In this document: positions 1 to 11,912 of the stretch, one piece after another
Position numbering within the stretch: the first letter of the stretch is position 1
Layout of the letters: every line of letters starts with the position of its first letter
Assembly (NCBI GenBank): GCA_905183005.1
Contig: CAJJDO010000024.1
Span: 373,083-437,082, forward strand
DNA length: 64,000 nucleotides
Source: Paramecium pentaurelia
Taxonomy: Eukaryota > Ciliophora > Oligohymenophorea > Peniculida > Parameciidae
Direction: 5' to 3'
Position numbers and translations under genes: made by a program
Notes under the pieces: model-generated
Seen by the model: the letters and a program-made list of their open reading frames with translations, nothing else
What the model was told of the DNA's origin: nothing
Databases searched by the model: none

Positions 1-1039
1 TCTTACCTGATCCAGTTTCTCCTACAATAATAGAAACTCTATTATCATGTAATAATTAAACTAATTCAGATCTACAATGAAATACTGGTAAGTATTCTCT
101 TTGTTCTTTGATTGTTTTATTTCTAGCAAAATCACTTTAACCTTAAGTAACTCTTTAAAGAGCTGTTTAATATCTAGAAGAAGCTTTGAAATCATAATCT
201 CCATCTTCATTTAATAAATGTCTATCTGGATCCTATTCTTTTTTTCTATCTAGATTCATAACCTTTCCCATTTTGGATCCACTTAATTCCCAAAATCTCT
301 CCCTCATTTTAGTTTTATCTTATTTCTCTCTCATTAACATTAAAACTTCTGAACCTTACTTTGCTAACTTAGCCATATCTGAATTAGGATCTTTGACAAT
401 TTATACTTATGTCAATTAAGTAGTATAAACAACTTTTCCATCCAAAAAAGGTGGTTTGATATCATGTACATGTATTACAACTCTTTTTTCATTTTCTTCT
501 TCATAAAAATCCCAAGCATCTGCTTTTCTTTTGAATACATCTGATGCAATCATACGATTAAGTTCCCATCTATTTTATTCTTAATTTTTCTCTGATTATC
601 TTACTGTCTAACCCTTACGTTTACTATATTCTTCAAATTTAAATTCTTCTTTTTATCCTTTGAATACTTCACCTCCCCAATCTTATTAAGAAGCATTACC
701 AATATCATCTTCATCATAATCATACCATTTTCTATCTGATTCTTATTCTATATTTTCCCATTCAAATGCTGTGTATTCATTAAGTAATTTATTGCGTTTC
801 CTTTCTTCTTCTAACTTCTCTGAACGAGCTGGTGGCTTTTTAAATCCATCTGCATCTTCTTCAAATTAAGGTTGAGCATTTTTCAACACACTTGAATTCT
901 CTGTACCTTTGAATAGCATAGGGCCTGATGAGACTTTAAATTAGCTGCTTACTGAAGATGAACTTCGATATAGAGATTCCCTATACAAAGGGGCCTATCT
1001 ACCTTTACTATCATCTCTAGAACGACTTTCTCTGTCCAT
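1..1039 (-). CDS. DHX38: DEAH-box splicing helicase Prp16/DHX38, N-terminal part
   Basis: N-terminal 346 codons of a pre-mRNA splicing ATPase that remodels the spliceosome in the second step; the 3' part lies beyond the window edge. ATG is at 1039-1037 and the frame is open to position 2 with no intron needed. Seen: a Ser/Arg-rich start (MDRESRSRDD), a charged region, a WYDYDEDD segment, PPFLDGKVVYT and a MRERFWELSGSKMGKVMNL stretch, both characteristic of the Prp16 N-terminal extension, then QREYLPVFHCRSELVQLL leading into the Walker A motif GETGSGK at positions 22-2. Known for the family: Prp16 is nuclear and uses RNA-stimulated ATP hydrolysis. A DHX8/Prp22 or Prp2 paralog is the alternative, but the extension fits Prp16 better. 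Upstream 1040-1368 is a short AT-rich gap to a divergent gene. Confidence 0.85.
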
Positions 1040-1368
1040 CCTTCTATTTCAATAAAAAAATTTTATATTATTTCATAATAACTTATATAAATAAACTATT
1101 TAGAATATAGATTTTTATTATATGGTAATCATTTTATATAAAATTCTAGTGGTATATTAAATATATATATATATAGAGACTTATATTAATATCCAAAATC
1201 TTAATAAGCAAATAAATTTATATTATATACATTAGATCTACTTTAATACTACTACATTGATTAATTTAAGTGATTAAATTAAATTCATATTTATCATACT
1301 TTGAAAATGGATAATAAGATAAAATATATGATTAGAAATATAATAAAATTATTATGTAAAATAATTAT
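1040..1368. other. divergent intergenic gap
   Basis: AT-rich 329-bp space between two genes transcribed away from each other. It contains a short (AT)n run near 1160-1175. It must carry both promoters, but no motif stands out. No ORF with coding-like composition was seen. Confidence 0.6.
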
Positions 1369-2097
1369 ATGAATCCTCGAATGATGCTCAACAATAGAGG
1401 ACAACAACCTCAATAGCCAAATGGACTTAGAAATGATTATTAAAGTGTAGTTTAAGTATATATTGTGTAATTATTCTTTAAAGGGTATATAATCTTTAAT
1501 GGGAATCTCATTTTCAACAGTTTAATTATGCATATTTGGTTAAATGTTGATGGAAAAAACAAAAAAATTGTTAGAATTCATTAAATCTGGAGCTGTCACA
1601 TCAATTAATAAATTTTTAACTTTGCTTAGAATTAAATAATTACTTAAAGGGGAATTGACTATGACATAGATAGGTAAATCAGTAGTAAATACTAGTACTT
1701 AGATTGGTAAGTAATGGATAATTGCTATACGATTGCTTTTGTTAATTGGTATTCTTAAATTAAATATGCAGTCATTCTATTGATTGGTGCGTTGTTGGCA
1801 TATATGAAGAGAAAAATCAAAGAAAAATAAGAAACTGAAGCATAAAATTAATCAGATAATGAAGATACAAATAATGAAGAGGCAGAAGAATAGTAATAGA
1901 TAGATATTCAAGCAGACTCAACTCAATTACCAATACAATAGAATGATTTCTGGAATCATATTGAAGAAAATCCTTCTAATTAAGAATAATAGACTTAATA
2001 ATAACAATAATCAACTCCAGTCCCATCTATTAACTATTTGAATGATCTTCCAGGATTCTCCAATAGTGGTAATCCAAGTAAACCATGGATGAAATGA
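1369..2097 (+). CDS. small membrane protein, possibly Pex13-like
   Basis: 225 aa after removal of two introns, 1456-1483 (28 nt) and 1749-1771 (23 nt). Order seen: a Gln/Asn-rich N-terminus (residues 1-25), an amphipathic region around residues 30-100 (QSLMGISFSTVQLCIFG...), a hydrophobic segment near residues 108-135 (IIAIRLLLL...LLIGALLAYM) followed by KRKIKEK, then an acidic Gln/Glu-rich tail ending in SNSGNPSKPWMK. The helical spacing before the hydrophobic segment recalls the membrane region of peroxin-13, but no SH3 domain follows and I see no diagnostic motif, so this is a weak inference. It could be any single-pass membrane protein. The reading frame itself is secure. Confidence 0.65.
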
Positions 2098-2469
2098 TCA
2101 TTCTTATTATTTAATATATATTTTAATATAATAAATATGTAAATACTATTCAAAATTATTTACTTGAATTTAAATTGTTGAAGTTTATAATAGAGAATAA
2201 GTATAATATTTAAGATTAAAATTAATTAAGAATTGCATTTATATTTGTCGATTCAATTATGTTTCTTTTACAAATAAAATTCAGGAACTTATATAATTAA
2301 ATAAAGCTTGATTTAATTATTTGATAATTTAAAAATTAAAATTCATTCTTCCTAAGCATTTCAGAATATTTCTCAGCTTAGAACATATTAAATTATTACT
2401 TAGATATTTCAATGTATTTTCAATAGAAAATTTAAATGAAATATTATTCATTTGATTTATTTAGTAATT

Positions 2470-2829
2470 ATGGATGATTTAAATAAAAAGTCTAAATTTA
2501 TAAGTTCAATATATATTTTAATCTATATTTAAATGGACATTGTTTTTAAGGGAGAATCATAAACTAATAAATATTAATAATAAAAAAATATTTTATATAA
2601 ATTCATAATTAGAAAATAATTCAAAATTAACTCATTTTTTAACAAGTTGTTTGAGATTTGTTAATACACAATATAGTTATATATTTTTAATTGTAAATAT
2701 GATTTGGAAGTTCATGAAAGAACTATTAATGATTAATTAATGATAAATTCTGGTTCTTATGATAAAAACCAAATGAGAAATAGTAAGGGGATATAAAATT
2801 AGATAACATAATAATAGAAGGGATGTTGA
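2470..2829 (+). CDS. possible small ORF, unrecognised
   Basis: A 119-codon frame (MDDLNKKSKFISS...) open under the ciliate code, ending at TGA 2827-2829, only 47 nt before the RING gene. Composition is mixed and partly coding-like (RTINDQLMINSGSYDKNQ), but with one stop codon in AT-rich DNA, frames of this length occur by chance. No motif recognised. The rest of 2098-2876 looks non-coding. Confidence 0.3.
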
Positions 2830-2876
2830 TTTAAAATATATTTGTTGGTAATCAGTAAATATCAATTTAAAAATTT

Positions 2877-4290
2877 ATGTTTTTACAAATATAATTCATC
2901 TTTTTGAGTCTGTGTTGTGCTACTTAAATTTACCAAAAAACATTTGAAACTGTATATATGGATTTTAGTTACAATTTAGACTCATCTAAACAACACTTGA
3001 TATAAGTAATTGAAAAGGATTAATAATTAGTTGACAATAAAAAAATTCCCAGATGACTAGTCTTGTCTTCCTTACTTAGAGATTAATTCAACCTTAAGTG
3101 ATGTTACTCAAACTCTTTATGATGAATAAGGATATGCTACAAAATCAAAAGTCTAATAAATATATGTTTAGAGTGATTAGATTCAAATAGCAGTTTCTAA
3201 TAAAAAGTTAACTTTCATACCTGAATCTAATCTTAGTAAAGTAATATTATTCACAATCACAATTTTCGATTCAGTATTAAATTCTCAAAAATATAAAATA
3301 GCCTCCTGAAAAGTTAGTTTGTAATTTTCCTACATATGGCTTAGATTGCTAGTAAAATATGGAAGAAATTGAAACAGATACTTCAACTACTTTAATTGTG
3401 CCTAAATATTCTTGGAACTATGTATATTATATATTGGATAACTATGATTATAAAGTAAAATAAAATAAATAATCTAGATCCAAGCAGAAAGTGATTGGGC
3501 ATCATTTATTATAGCTCTATTGCCAATAGATAAAGCAAATATAACTGTATTACCTTCATTTTAATCTAATTTATTCTTACTCAACTCAAACGGGGATAGC
3601 TAAGAAGTTAAATTACAAAGATAAACAGATATTTAATCATATGTATTTGCTGTAGGAATTTACAACCTTGATGATGATGCAGCTATTACATTAACATTAC
3701 ATTAAAATTCTGAAGATAATGAAGATTCATTCCCTTTATGGGCTATCTTAACTATAATTGGAGTATTTATATTAGGAATTCTAATTTCTATTTTCATCAT
3801 ATGTCAAATTAGAAAATAAGCTAAAGTGTATGAGGAATAGCCTAAAATTTCAATTGAAATTTTAGATAAATATATGCCTATAAAATAAGTGCCAAAACAT
3901 TAACTTACTGAAACGTGTTGTGTCTGTTTAGTCTAATTTTTAAAGAGAGATTAAACAAGAGAGACTCCTTGTAAACATTTCTTCCATACAAATTGTTTAA
4001 GAGATTGGACTAAAAAGAATACAACATGTCCTGTATGTCGTTAAGAATTAGGAGAGGCAGATATATAAAAATATTTATGTTTGAGTTAAATGACACATAA
4101 GAATGAAATAGATAATTCTAATTCTCATTAAGGTGAGTTGCCTAAAATACCTCTTACTCAACTTAGAATTAGTGATCATGATATTAATACAAGAGGTCTC
4201 ATTATCATAGATAATTCACCTTCTAATTAACATTCTCATTCAGATAGATTGAGTCTAAATTTGATAGAGGATTAAATTGTTGAGCATTGA
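2877..4290 (+). CDS. RING-H2 transmembrane ubiquitin ligase-like protein
   Basis: 443 aa after three introns: 3006-3030 (25 nt), 3241-3274 (34 nt, the longest of the regular introns) and 3455-3477 (23 nt). Seen: a signal peptide (MFLQIQFIFLSLCCATQ), a lumenal/extracellular region of about 240 residues, one transmembrane helix around 3738-3800 (LWAILTIIGVFILGILISIF), a cytosolic segment, then a C3H2C3 RING-H2 finger: CCVCL, CKHFFHTNCL, TTCPVCR (about 3914-4040), and a Ser/His-rich tail. Known: this layout (ectodomain, TM, RING-H2) marks membrane E3 ligases of the PA-TM-RING/ATL type, which act on endosomal or plasma-membrane cargo. Inferred: E3 activity with an E2. No protease-associated domain could be confirmed by eye. 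Confidence 0.8.
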
Positions 4291-5024
4291 ATATTAATAT
4301 TTATAATATTACCCTATTCAATTATGTATCTATTAAATTCCTTATTTTTTTTATAGTAATTCTTTATTAAAAATATAATTAATTATGAAATTCTATTTGA
4401 CTTAAATTTTAGTTAATTTATAATTGGAAAATGTGAGTAGACTTAATATAATTTAATCATCTGATAAATCATAAATAAATGTTAAAATCTTAAATGACTA
4501 AAAAATTAATCTATAATTATCCTAAAAATATTATTAAATAATATGATATTTTAGGTTTAAAAATAAGAAACAACTTATAATCAACAAATACTATTCAATT
4601 TATTAATTAAAAAAGTTCTAAAACATTTCTATAATAAATGAAATATATTAATCATAAATTATTTATAGTTTAATAACAATAGAGAATTTATAGATATTAA
4701 TTTTTAGAGAGTAGAACAATAATATCATCAGAAATTAAGTCTCTTTAATTTTACAAGTAACTTATATAATTTACTGAACAACAACTAAATAAATATTTTA
4801 TTCATAAAATTAATAAAAAATGAAATAATAGATAATGAATTATAGGTTTATGTCTTCCTTATTTTAATAGTAATAAGATAAATATACTATAGATAAATTT
4901 TATTGATTATATTTATTAAATATATATATATATTAATAAGTTAAAATTAACATAATTTGTGTAATTAAAATCATCGAAAAAACCATATTGATAATTATTA
5001 TAATTAATCAACAATAAAGATATC
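4291..5024. other. AT-rich intergenic region
   Basis: 734 bp with no coding-like frame seen on either strand. It includes (AT)n around 4920-4932. Presumably it holds the RING gene 3' end and the PX gene promoter. Confidence 0.5.
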
Positions 5025-6008
5025 ATGATCAGATATGGAGTAACAATAAATGATTACGAATTTAGAAATGATGTTATTTATTATACAATTCATGTTAATG
5101 GTGAAAATGCTATCAAATCACTTTATAAACGATATTCGGATTTGAAAGCCTTAAACTAATAATTATATAAGAAAAATAATGAATTCAAGTTAAAATTAAC
5201 ATTTCCAAGATTTCCTAGTAAGAAAATATTTGGAAGAACAAAAAATTCTTAAAGTGACATTAAAACGAGAGTAATTAAATTCTTAAATTCTTAGGGTTAA
5301 GAACTATAGTAATATTTAGAAATCATACTTAATATTCCTACTTTATGGTCATTTTAGTTTTTGAGAGAATTTTTACCTGAATCACAATTATTAGATGAAA
5401 CATGTAGATTAGAATAAATTAAAACTGAATATTCAAAAGATTTATGTTGGTTATAAATGGATGAACTGAAAAAATCATTTCTTCAAAGACAAGAATAGTT
5501 TTAATTAACTAAAAAAAATAAATAGAAAGGGAAAGAAATCTAAGGATATTATTAGAGATATCATTTTGCAATAAATGATTTTACTATTAAAAATGATTTT
5601 GTTCTTTATTTGATTACTTTAACAGACACTAAAAAAACTACAAAATATAGTTTCAAAACAAGGTACAGTAATCTTCGAGATTGTCATCATTTATTAGAAA
5701 AATAATAATTTAAAAATAGTCTTCCTCATTTTCCTAAAAGAAGATTGATAGGATAAACAATAGATAATCCATAACAAATTTAAGAAAGACAATAATAATT
5801 ATAAAGATATTTAAATTAGATATTTAGTATTTAAGAATTTGTGGAAAGTGAACCTTTAATTTATTTTATAACAAGAATCAAATTAGAAGGCAAATCCATT
5901 AAATAAAATTTAACAGAAAGAGTAAGTTAGTTTTCATAATAAGTAAATGGATCTTCGTTTAATATAAGTTAAGGAATTGAAATAATTCCTGAATAGAAAT
6001 CATGTTGA
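5025..6008 (+). CDS. tandem PX-domain protein
   Basis: 327 aa, intronless. Two phox-homology (phosphoinositide-binding) domains lie in series. PX1, residues about 1-120: YGVTINDYEFRNDVIYYTIHV, then KSLYKRYSDLKALNQQL (the RYSD basic/aromatic motif), then FPRFPSKKIFG (Pro-rich loop). PX2, about 175-300: YHFAINDFTIKNDFVLYLI, FKTRYSNLRDCHHLL and LPHFPKRRLIG. The two repeats share the RYS and FP(R/K) landmarks, so they look like an internal duplication. A short linker (EQFQLTKKNKQKG) separates them. Known: PX domains bring proteins to PI3P-containing endosomes or the contractile-vacuole/phagosome system. No BAR, SH3 or kinase domain is attached. The last residues are EIIPEQKSC. Confidence 0.82.
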
Positions 6009-6170
6009 TAAATATGATCTTAATAATATTGTTTATGTTAATTAAATCTCCTAAATTATTTAAATTAAGAATTTATATATTTTTAATTATAAGTGTTTTA
6101 AATTCTAAAGACATTTAATCATAATATAATAACATACTTATAATTATTTATAAAATTTATTACTAATCAA

Positions 6171-6812
6171 ATGAAACCTTGGAATAAAAATAGAGCAAAT
6201 TCTTTATTGTTAAAAGATTCTGTTGGAGCAGCAAAATAATCTATTTATACAATTCCAAATGATATTTATTTTGGTAAAGCAATTGTTCATGATACTGAAG
6301 GAGCATAGTAAGGTAATTCCTTAATTTTACATTTAGTAACTTCTACATGGTATTATCATAATCATAGTGAATTAAATCCTCCTGATAGAGACTTTACGAA
6401 ATTGAATAAAATGTGTATTTCAAATAAATTACATGATCAGAAACAATTTTATCTATTCAGAAAAAGTAATGATGCAAGAGTTTTTAGAAAAAGAGGTTGC
6501 AGTTAAATTGAAATGAATTTACCTGATGAAAATTTTAGGTATGGTAAACCCTATTTACCTTAATCACCTATGAAAAATGTGTTAAGTGGCAGTTATATGA
6601 ATGAAGCAGAATAATTAATGGATAAGAAATATGATGCAATTTCAAAACATAAACTAAAATAAAGTAAAAGACCATCAACAGCAACTAAACATACTAAGGC
6701 AAGTAAACTTGCTTATCAAAGTCTTATCAAATCCTTAAACTAAACTCAATAACATTAATTCAAATTGAAAGAATTTGATAAAGTACAACCTAAAACTAAA
6801 ACAAGATTTTGA
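6171..6812 (+). CDS. unrecognised basic protein, possibly axonemal
   Basis: 205 aa with one intron at 6313-6336 (24 nt). Not recognised with certainty. Seen: SIYTIPNDIYFGKAIVHD near the start, VTSTWYYHNHSELNPP after the intron, then LPDENFRYGKPYLPQSPMKN around residues 125-145, and a Lys/Ser/Thr-rich tail (HKLKQSKRPSTATKHTK). The FxYGKPxxPxxPM phrase resembles short motifs in ciliary microtubule-associated (CFAP) proteins, but I cannot assign a family. It lies 24 bp ahead of the AnmK-like gene on the same strand. Frame and intron are secure; function is open. Confidence 0.7.
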
Positions 6813-6836
6813 ATATTTATATTTTAAATATAATTT

Positions 6837-8105
6837 ATGAATTAAGAGGATAAAGAAAAAATAATTGTTTGTGCAGTTAATTCAGATATTCAATTAGATG
6901 GCATTGAATTATCTATAACTGAATTTATTTATCAAGATAAGGAATCTGACTAATGGTCCTAGAAATAACTTCATTTTTAATAATTTCAATATCCTGAATA
7001 ATTAAGAAGAAGAATAATTTTAACAATATAAGAATATTCTAAAAAGTCACATGAAAAGTTTAATGACAAATTATATAATGAATTAGAGACAGAGTTTGGT
7101 GAATTTATTAATACAATATTTGAATAAGTATAATAATAAATTCAAAGTAATTCTGTTACTTTATTTGCTTTTAATACAATTCTTATACATTTAGTAGAAA
7201 ATGATATATAAAAGCCAAAATCAGCAGTATTTTTAAGTAAATTTTGTCAATAAATTGCTAATCAATATAATTAAAGAGTAATTTGTAACTTCCTTGCATA
7301 TGATTTTTATTTAAAAGGAAATGGAGGACCTTTTCAAATTATTGGTTAAGCAAAATTATTTGAATAATAATAAGATTCCTTATTGAATTTATCAGGTTTT
7401 GCATCTTTTACTCAATATAAAAATAAAGATGATAAAGAAACCTATTCTGGAGATTTTATTTGTCCTGCTATGTTTGCACTAAATTATGCATCTAATTGGA
7501 ATAAAGATATTTTAATATAAGGATTTTAGGATAAAACAATTAATGAAGAATTTCTTAAACAATTACGAAATTCAGATAAATTTAAATATACTACTCTATC
7601 TTTGGGTAAATTAATGGAATTAATTGATAAACAATAATTAAATCCAGTTGTTAAAGTTTCAACATTAAAATAATATATCTATTAAGAAATTTAATCTTAT
7701 TTAGAGAAAAATAAATAATAAGGCAAGATTTTTGTAGGTGGTAATTTCTCTGAGGAATTATTTAAATATTTATAATAGGAAATAAAATAATTAGAGTTTT
7801 TAAAATCCTAAGATTATTAATAGATCGATTCAATTATTGTTGGATTTATGGCTTTGAGAAAAAATAAACAATTATTAAATGTTTTTAAAGGAGTTACCAA
7901 ATCTACAAGTGATCATTGTAGTGGAATTATTTATATTAAAACTGATAAGCCTATAACAATTACAAAGGAACCAGAAATTAAAAAGCCACCTTAAGTGTCT
8001 AAGTAACAGTTGGATCATTCTGAAGATTTTGATATTTTTATACAAAATTCTGATGAGGTATAGAATATAAAAGTCAATTAACCAAAACCTCAAAGTAAGA
8101 AATGA
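6837..8105 (+). CDS. AnmK-like sugar-kinase-fold protein (anhydro-MurNAc kinase family)
   Basis: 422 aa, intronless. The middle reads NFLAYDFYLKGNGGPFQIIG, then AKLFEQ, then LLNLSGFASFT (about 7291-7410), which follows the AnmK signature of a D-x-x-x-G-G-x-G-A-P-L-x-P loop, a LF segment and a VLNxGGIANxT strand. A later VGGNFSEELFKYL (about 7735-7770) matches the VCGGGxxN position, and a final VGFMALRKNKQLLNVFKGVT matches the family's C-terminal helix. Known: bacterial AnmK phosphorylates 1,6-anhydro-N-acetylmuramic acid in cell-wall recycling. In a bacterivorous ciliate a role on ingested peptidoglycan sugars is possible. Several Gly residues of the bacterial motifs are replaced, so it may be diverged or inactive. 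A 90-residue Pro/Lys-rich tail is extra. Confidence 0.65.
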
Positions 8106-8138
8106 TTAATTATTAATATTAAATTTAAAATTTGAATA

Positions 8139-9253
8139 ATGTAAAAACTATTGGCTGAAAAATATGCTGAATTATCATCAAATGTATTAGATAGTGTCGA
8201 CTTTACTAAAACAGGTATCTTTATATATATTCTTTAGAGGAATTGTATAAAGAAATATTAAAAAATTTGAATGAAGATTTGTCGATTGAAGAAATAAAAT
8301 AATTGGGATAACAATTTGTAAATAGTAGAATAATAAATTTAGCTGGAATTTCTATAAGTATTATAATAGGATGAATTTATTTAAAAAAAAAGAGCAAAGG
8401 AAGAAACATAAGATAAAGATTAATTATTACATAAGGAATATCCACAATTATAAGATAAATTATAAAAATTGAAATAAAATTGCTAAGAAATAGATACAAG
8501 TGCAAGAAAAATAAATGAGACACTTAAAAAATTACCAGAAATAGAGGAAGCTAATAGAAAATAAATGAAAGATAAATTTTATGAAGATGTAAAGGATGTA
8601 AAAGATAAGATTCAATAAGAAGAGTAAGATGCTTAAAAATTTGCAGAAGAAAATTTAAAGTATATATGTATTTTAATATATTATAGAATTCGTGAAGATA
8701 TGCAAGCCTTAATTGCATAATATGAATAAAAAGAAAAGGAATTTTGGGAAAAAGTAAAAGAAAATGAAGAAGAATAAAAAAATGATACTAAAAAATATAT
8801 GGAATAATTCGAAAAAATGTAGGGTGATGCTTAAAAAGCAATGCAAGAAAAATAATTAATTTAAGATGCATAAAAATAATTGAATGATAAAAAAATGAAA
8901 TTATCAGTATACAAAGGAAAATAAAATGAATTTATAGAAACTTTTGAGAAATCAACAAGCACATTTTAAAATTTAACAGTAGAATTCTTAAAATTAGCCT
9001 TTAAAGCAAAAGAGGATGAAGAGAAAAGTAACTTAAATTAATAAAGAGCTGATAAAGCTAATTTATTAGCAGTAGAAATAGCATAAAAAGTATTATTTAT
9101 AATTATATATAAAAGAATGCAGATTTAAAATTATAAATAGAAAATATTGAAAAAGAAAAAGATAAATTAAGAGCAGAAATCTTAGAACTTAATAATCAAA
9201 AAAAGCTATAAAATCAAAATTAATAATAGTAAAAAACTAATGGTGAAAATTGA
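8139..9253 (+). CDS. coiled-coil protein, taxilin-like
   Basis: 337 aa after four introns: 8215-8237, 8318-8342, 8660-8686 and 9090-9115 (23, 25, 27 and 26 nt). Almost the whole protein is Glu/Lys/Gln-rich heptad sequence from about residue 60 on. The stretch LIAQYEQKEKEFWEKVKE followed by a FIETFEKSTSTFQNL helix and a closing DKLRAEILELNNQKKLQ helix matches the layout of taxilins (syntaxin-binding coiled-coil proteins), especially the FxExFEKSxxxF phrase. Generic coiled coils can mimic this, so the family call is tentative. The gene ends 30 bp from the convergent PhoD-like gene. Confidence 0.6.
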
Positions 9254-9283
9254 TTTATTTTGGGCAATCAAACATAAAAATAA

Positions 9284-10531
9284 TCATTCATTTTTTTATT
9301 TTATTTTTTCATTTGTCTTTCTTTTAATTATTATTGATAATCCAAAAAATTTCAGGATTCCAAAAACACACAAAATAATTAAGACCAATAAAATAATACA
9401 TAATTTCAATGCTTTCACTATTTAATAAAATAATAACATTGAAAAAAAAGCATTAAATTTATCTTTAAAATTCCAGAAGTATTTAAAAATTAATGGAGTT
9501 GATTCAAGATCCTCACATTTTATAGAAGTTGTTTTATTAAAGTCAACTTAATATAATAATGAACTTTCATTATAAATTGAAATTTTCTTTTCATCAATGT
9601 CAATAATAGCATAATTTTTATCAGCAAATCTTTCATAATATTATGAATATGTGTCTGGCTAAAATATTTCTGCAAAAAATTCAAAAAGGCCTCTTAATAT
9701 ATTTCTATAGTGAGATCCATAAGATAATCCAGATGAACAAACTTCAATTATATTAGTACAAGGATCTTATAAAATTTCAGCAAAGTGAACGTCTCCTGTC
9801 ATTAATAAAACATTTTTCCCTTTTAAAATTGATAGTAGTTTGTTTCTGCTTGATAAGTACCATACATCAATAAATAATCTCTAAATATTGTATAATTTAT
9901 ACATCATTGGGTAAAATTTGAGATCCGCTTCCTATTATAAATAAATCAACTTCATTATCTTGAAGTTCATTTTCTAACCAAATCCATTAATTTTATCCTA
10001 AAACATCTTATTGTTCTGGATTTCTATTCCATCTTACATCTAAAAGTATTATCTTAGTATTTTTTAATTTAAATGAATAGTAAATTCCATCTTTTTTGAA
10101 TCTTCTCTCATCATCAATTCTAACATCTAAAAAATTTAAGAATAATTGTCTAGTCATTTCTTTTACTGGATTTGAATAAATTCCATCTCTTTCATTGTAA
10201 TCATGATCATCCCAAACTCCATTGATTTATGTGGTATTTAACAATTTTTAGTAACCAGGATTATATTTTGTAAGATTAAATTTGTATTCGATAATTGTTT
10301 CATTCAATTCAGACATTCTTCTATTTTAGCTAGTTTTAGAAGTAACATAAGCAGCATCTCCCAACCATACAAAAGTATCCTAATATGTATAATTATTTCA
10401 TATACTGGTTTATGCTTGGCTATTTCAAAAAATATTAATGATTCTGGATCTTCATAATTATAACAAGAACCAAAAGCAATTTTTTATGATTTAATCTAAT
10501 CAAAAAAAAATAGGATTAATATAAAATACAT
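9284..10531 (-). CDS. PhoD-like metallophosphatase with C-terminal membrane anchor
   Basis: 399 aa after two introns, 10380-10405 (26 nt) and 9881-9902 (22 nt). Signal peptide MYFILILFFFDQIKS, then the PhoD landmarks in order: IAFGSCYNYED, DTFVWLGDAAY (metal-ligand Asp), GVWDDHDYNERDG (the WDDHD motif), ILLDVRW, SSRNKLLSILKGKNV and LLMTGDVHFAEIL (GDxH motif). All metal-binding landmarks look intact. A hydrophobic segment near the C-terminus (ILLVLIILCVFGILKFFGL) and a Lys-rich tail suggest anchoring with the catalytic domain in the lumen or outside. Known: PhoD/PLD-like enzymes hydrolyse phosphodiesters and phosphomonoesters using metals. It is convergent with the coiled-coil gene. Confidence 0.85.
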
Positions 10532-11912
10532 TCAATATAATTTTAATTAAATCTAAAAACTTCTAGAAGTTATTCATAAATTTAACGTGTTTGTTCAATA
10601 TTTTCTAATATGTTTTTATTATTTAAACATGTATAATAAGCAATTATTAATTTATAATTAATAAGAATAAAGTATTATATAAAAATTGTAGGATGATTAG
10701 AATTGTCTCTATTTGAAGATGTAAAAGGAATATTGATTATATTTCTCTCTCTCTTACTTTAATTAATACAAAAAAGAATTAGAAATCAGATAGAAAAACA
10801 AAAGTAATGTAATGATAATAGAATGCAATTGAAGTATATTTACATTTAATATTTTAGAATATCAATTAATAGGAATGATTATCTAGTTATCATAGACAAT
10901 TATTCTAACTATGAATATTTAATTTAATTTCATGGATTAGAGTTTACAAATATAGTGAATGAAAATATTTTCAATATTCATAGATCTAGAAAAAAATTGT
11001 ACTAGAAAAATCTAAATATTATAAAAAAATGATTATATATATATTGTTATTTCTAAGAAAAATGGATAGATACTTGTGGTCTTTGAAATTGTGACTTTAT
11101 AACAAATGATTAATTTTTATTCTACAATTTTTATTGTTTTTTATTATTGAGATTATAACTTTAATAATTAAAAGAATCGTGATCTAGAGACACATTAAAT
11201 TTAAAAGTTCATTATAAAGTCAAGGCTGTATTAAGATTATACTCTTTCATTTATTTTTATCCTATTCTCATGCAGATCTAATAGTCAAATTTAATTTTAG
11301 TAAAGTTAATTTTGGGAATAATCACATTTTAAATTAATCTCAATATTTAAGAGTATTGTTTGATTAATTATAAATATCTCTAGTACTTTAGATAATAAAT
11401 TTAAATTTAGAGTATTTTCAAATCTTTTGAATAGTCAATATTAATTAAAAATACAAACATTTTGAAGATAAATTAATTGATTGAAGGATTAAAAGATTAT
11501 GAAAATTTACTTCTATTTATGATAAATCTATAATATTCATTTATTTTATATTTGAATTCTGAGCTAAACAAATATTTTATTAGTTTACATCTAATAACAA
11601 TATCAAATTAGTAAGGTTTTAAAAATATAAGTCAAAATACTTTAATTTTGAATATATAACCTATGATTTCAGTATTAAAATAAAATAGACTATTTTATTA
11701 GAAATATTGAATATAATTTGTATCATTATTTTACTTTTAATCTCAATTTAAATAGTTATAATCTTAATTTGATTATAGATAAAATTAATTTATAAATGTA
11801 AGTTCAATATATATCATTGTAAAGTAAAATAATAAGAAATTTCTAAAGCTAATTGTTTTCATATTTTATTTAGCATATTTTGAACAATTAAATATAATAT
11901 TAAGTAGACTTA
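10532..11912. other. gene-poor region with weak open frames
   Basis: No secure gene. Two plus-strand frames have coding-like composition. 10697-11032 is open after a TGA (its first ATG is 10823) and contains NDYLVIIDNYSNYEYLIQF. 11270-11710 is 146 aa from ATG 11270 and contains LIEGLKDYENLLLFMINLQ. Neither begins with a convincing start plus intron structure, nor shows a known motif. They could be exons of an undetected gene or relics. The remainder is very AT-rich. Confidence 0.3.
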
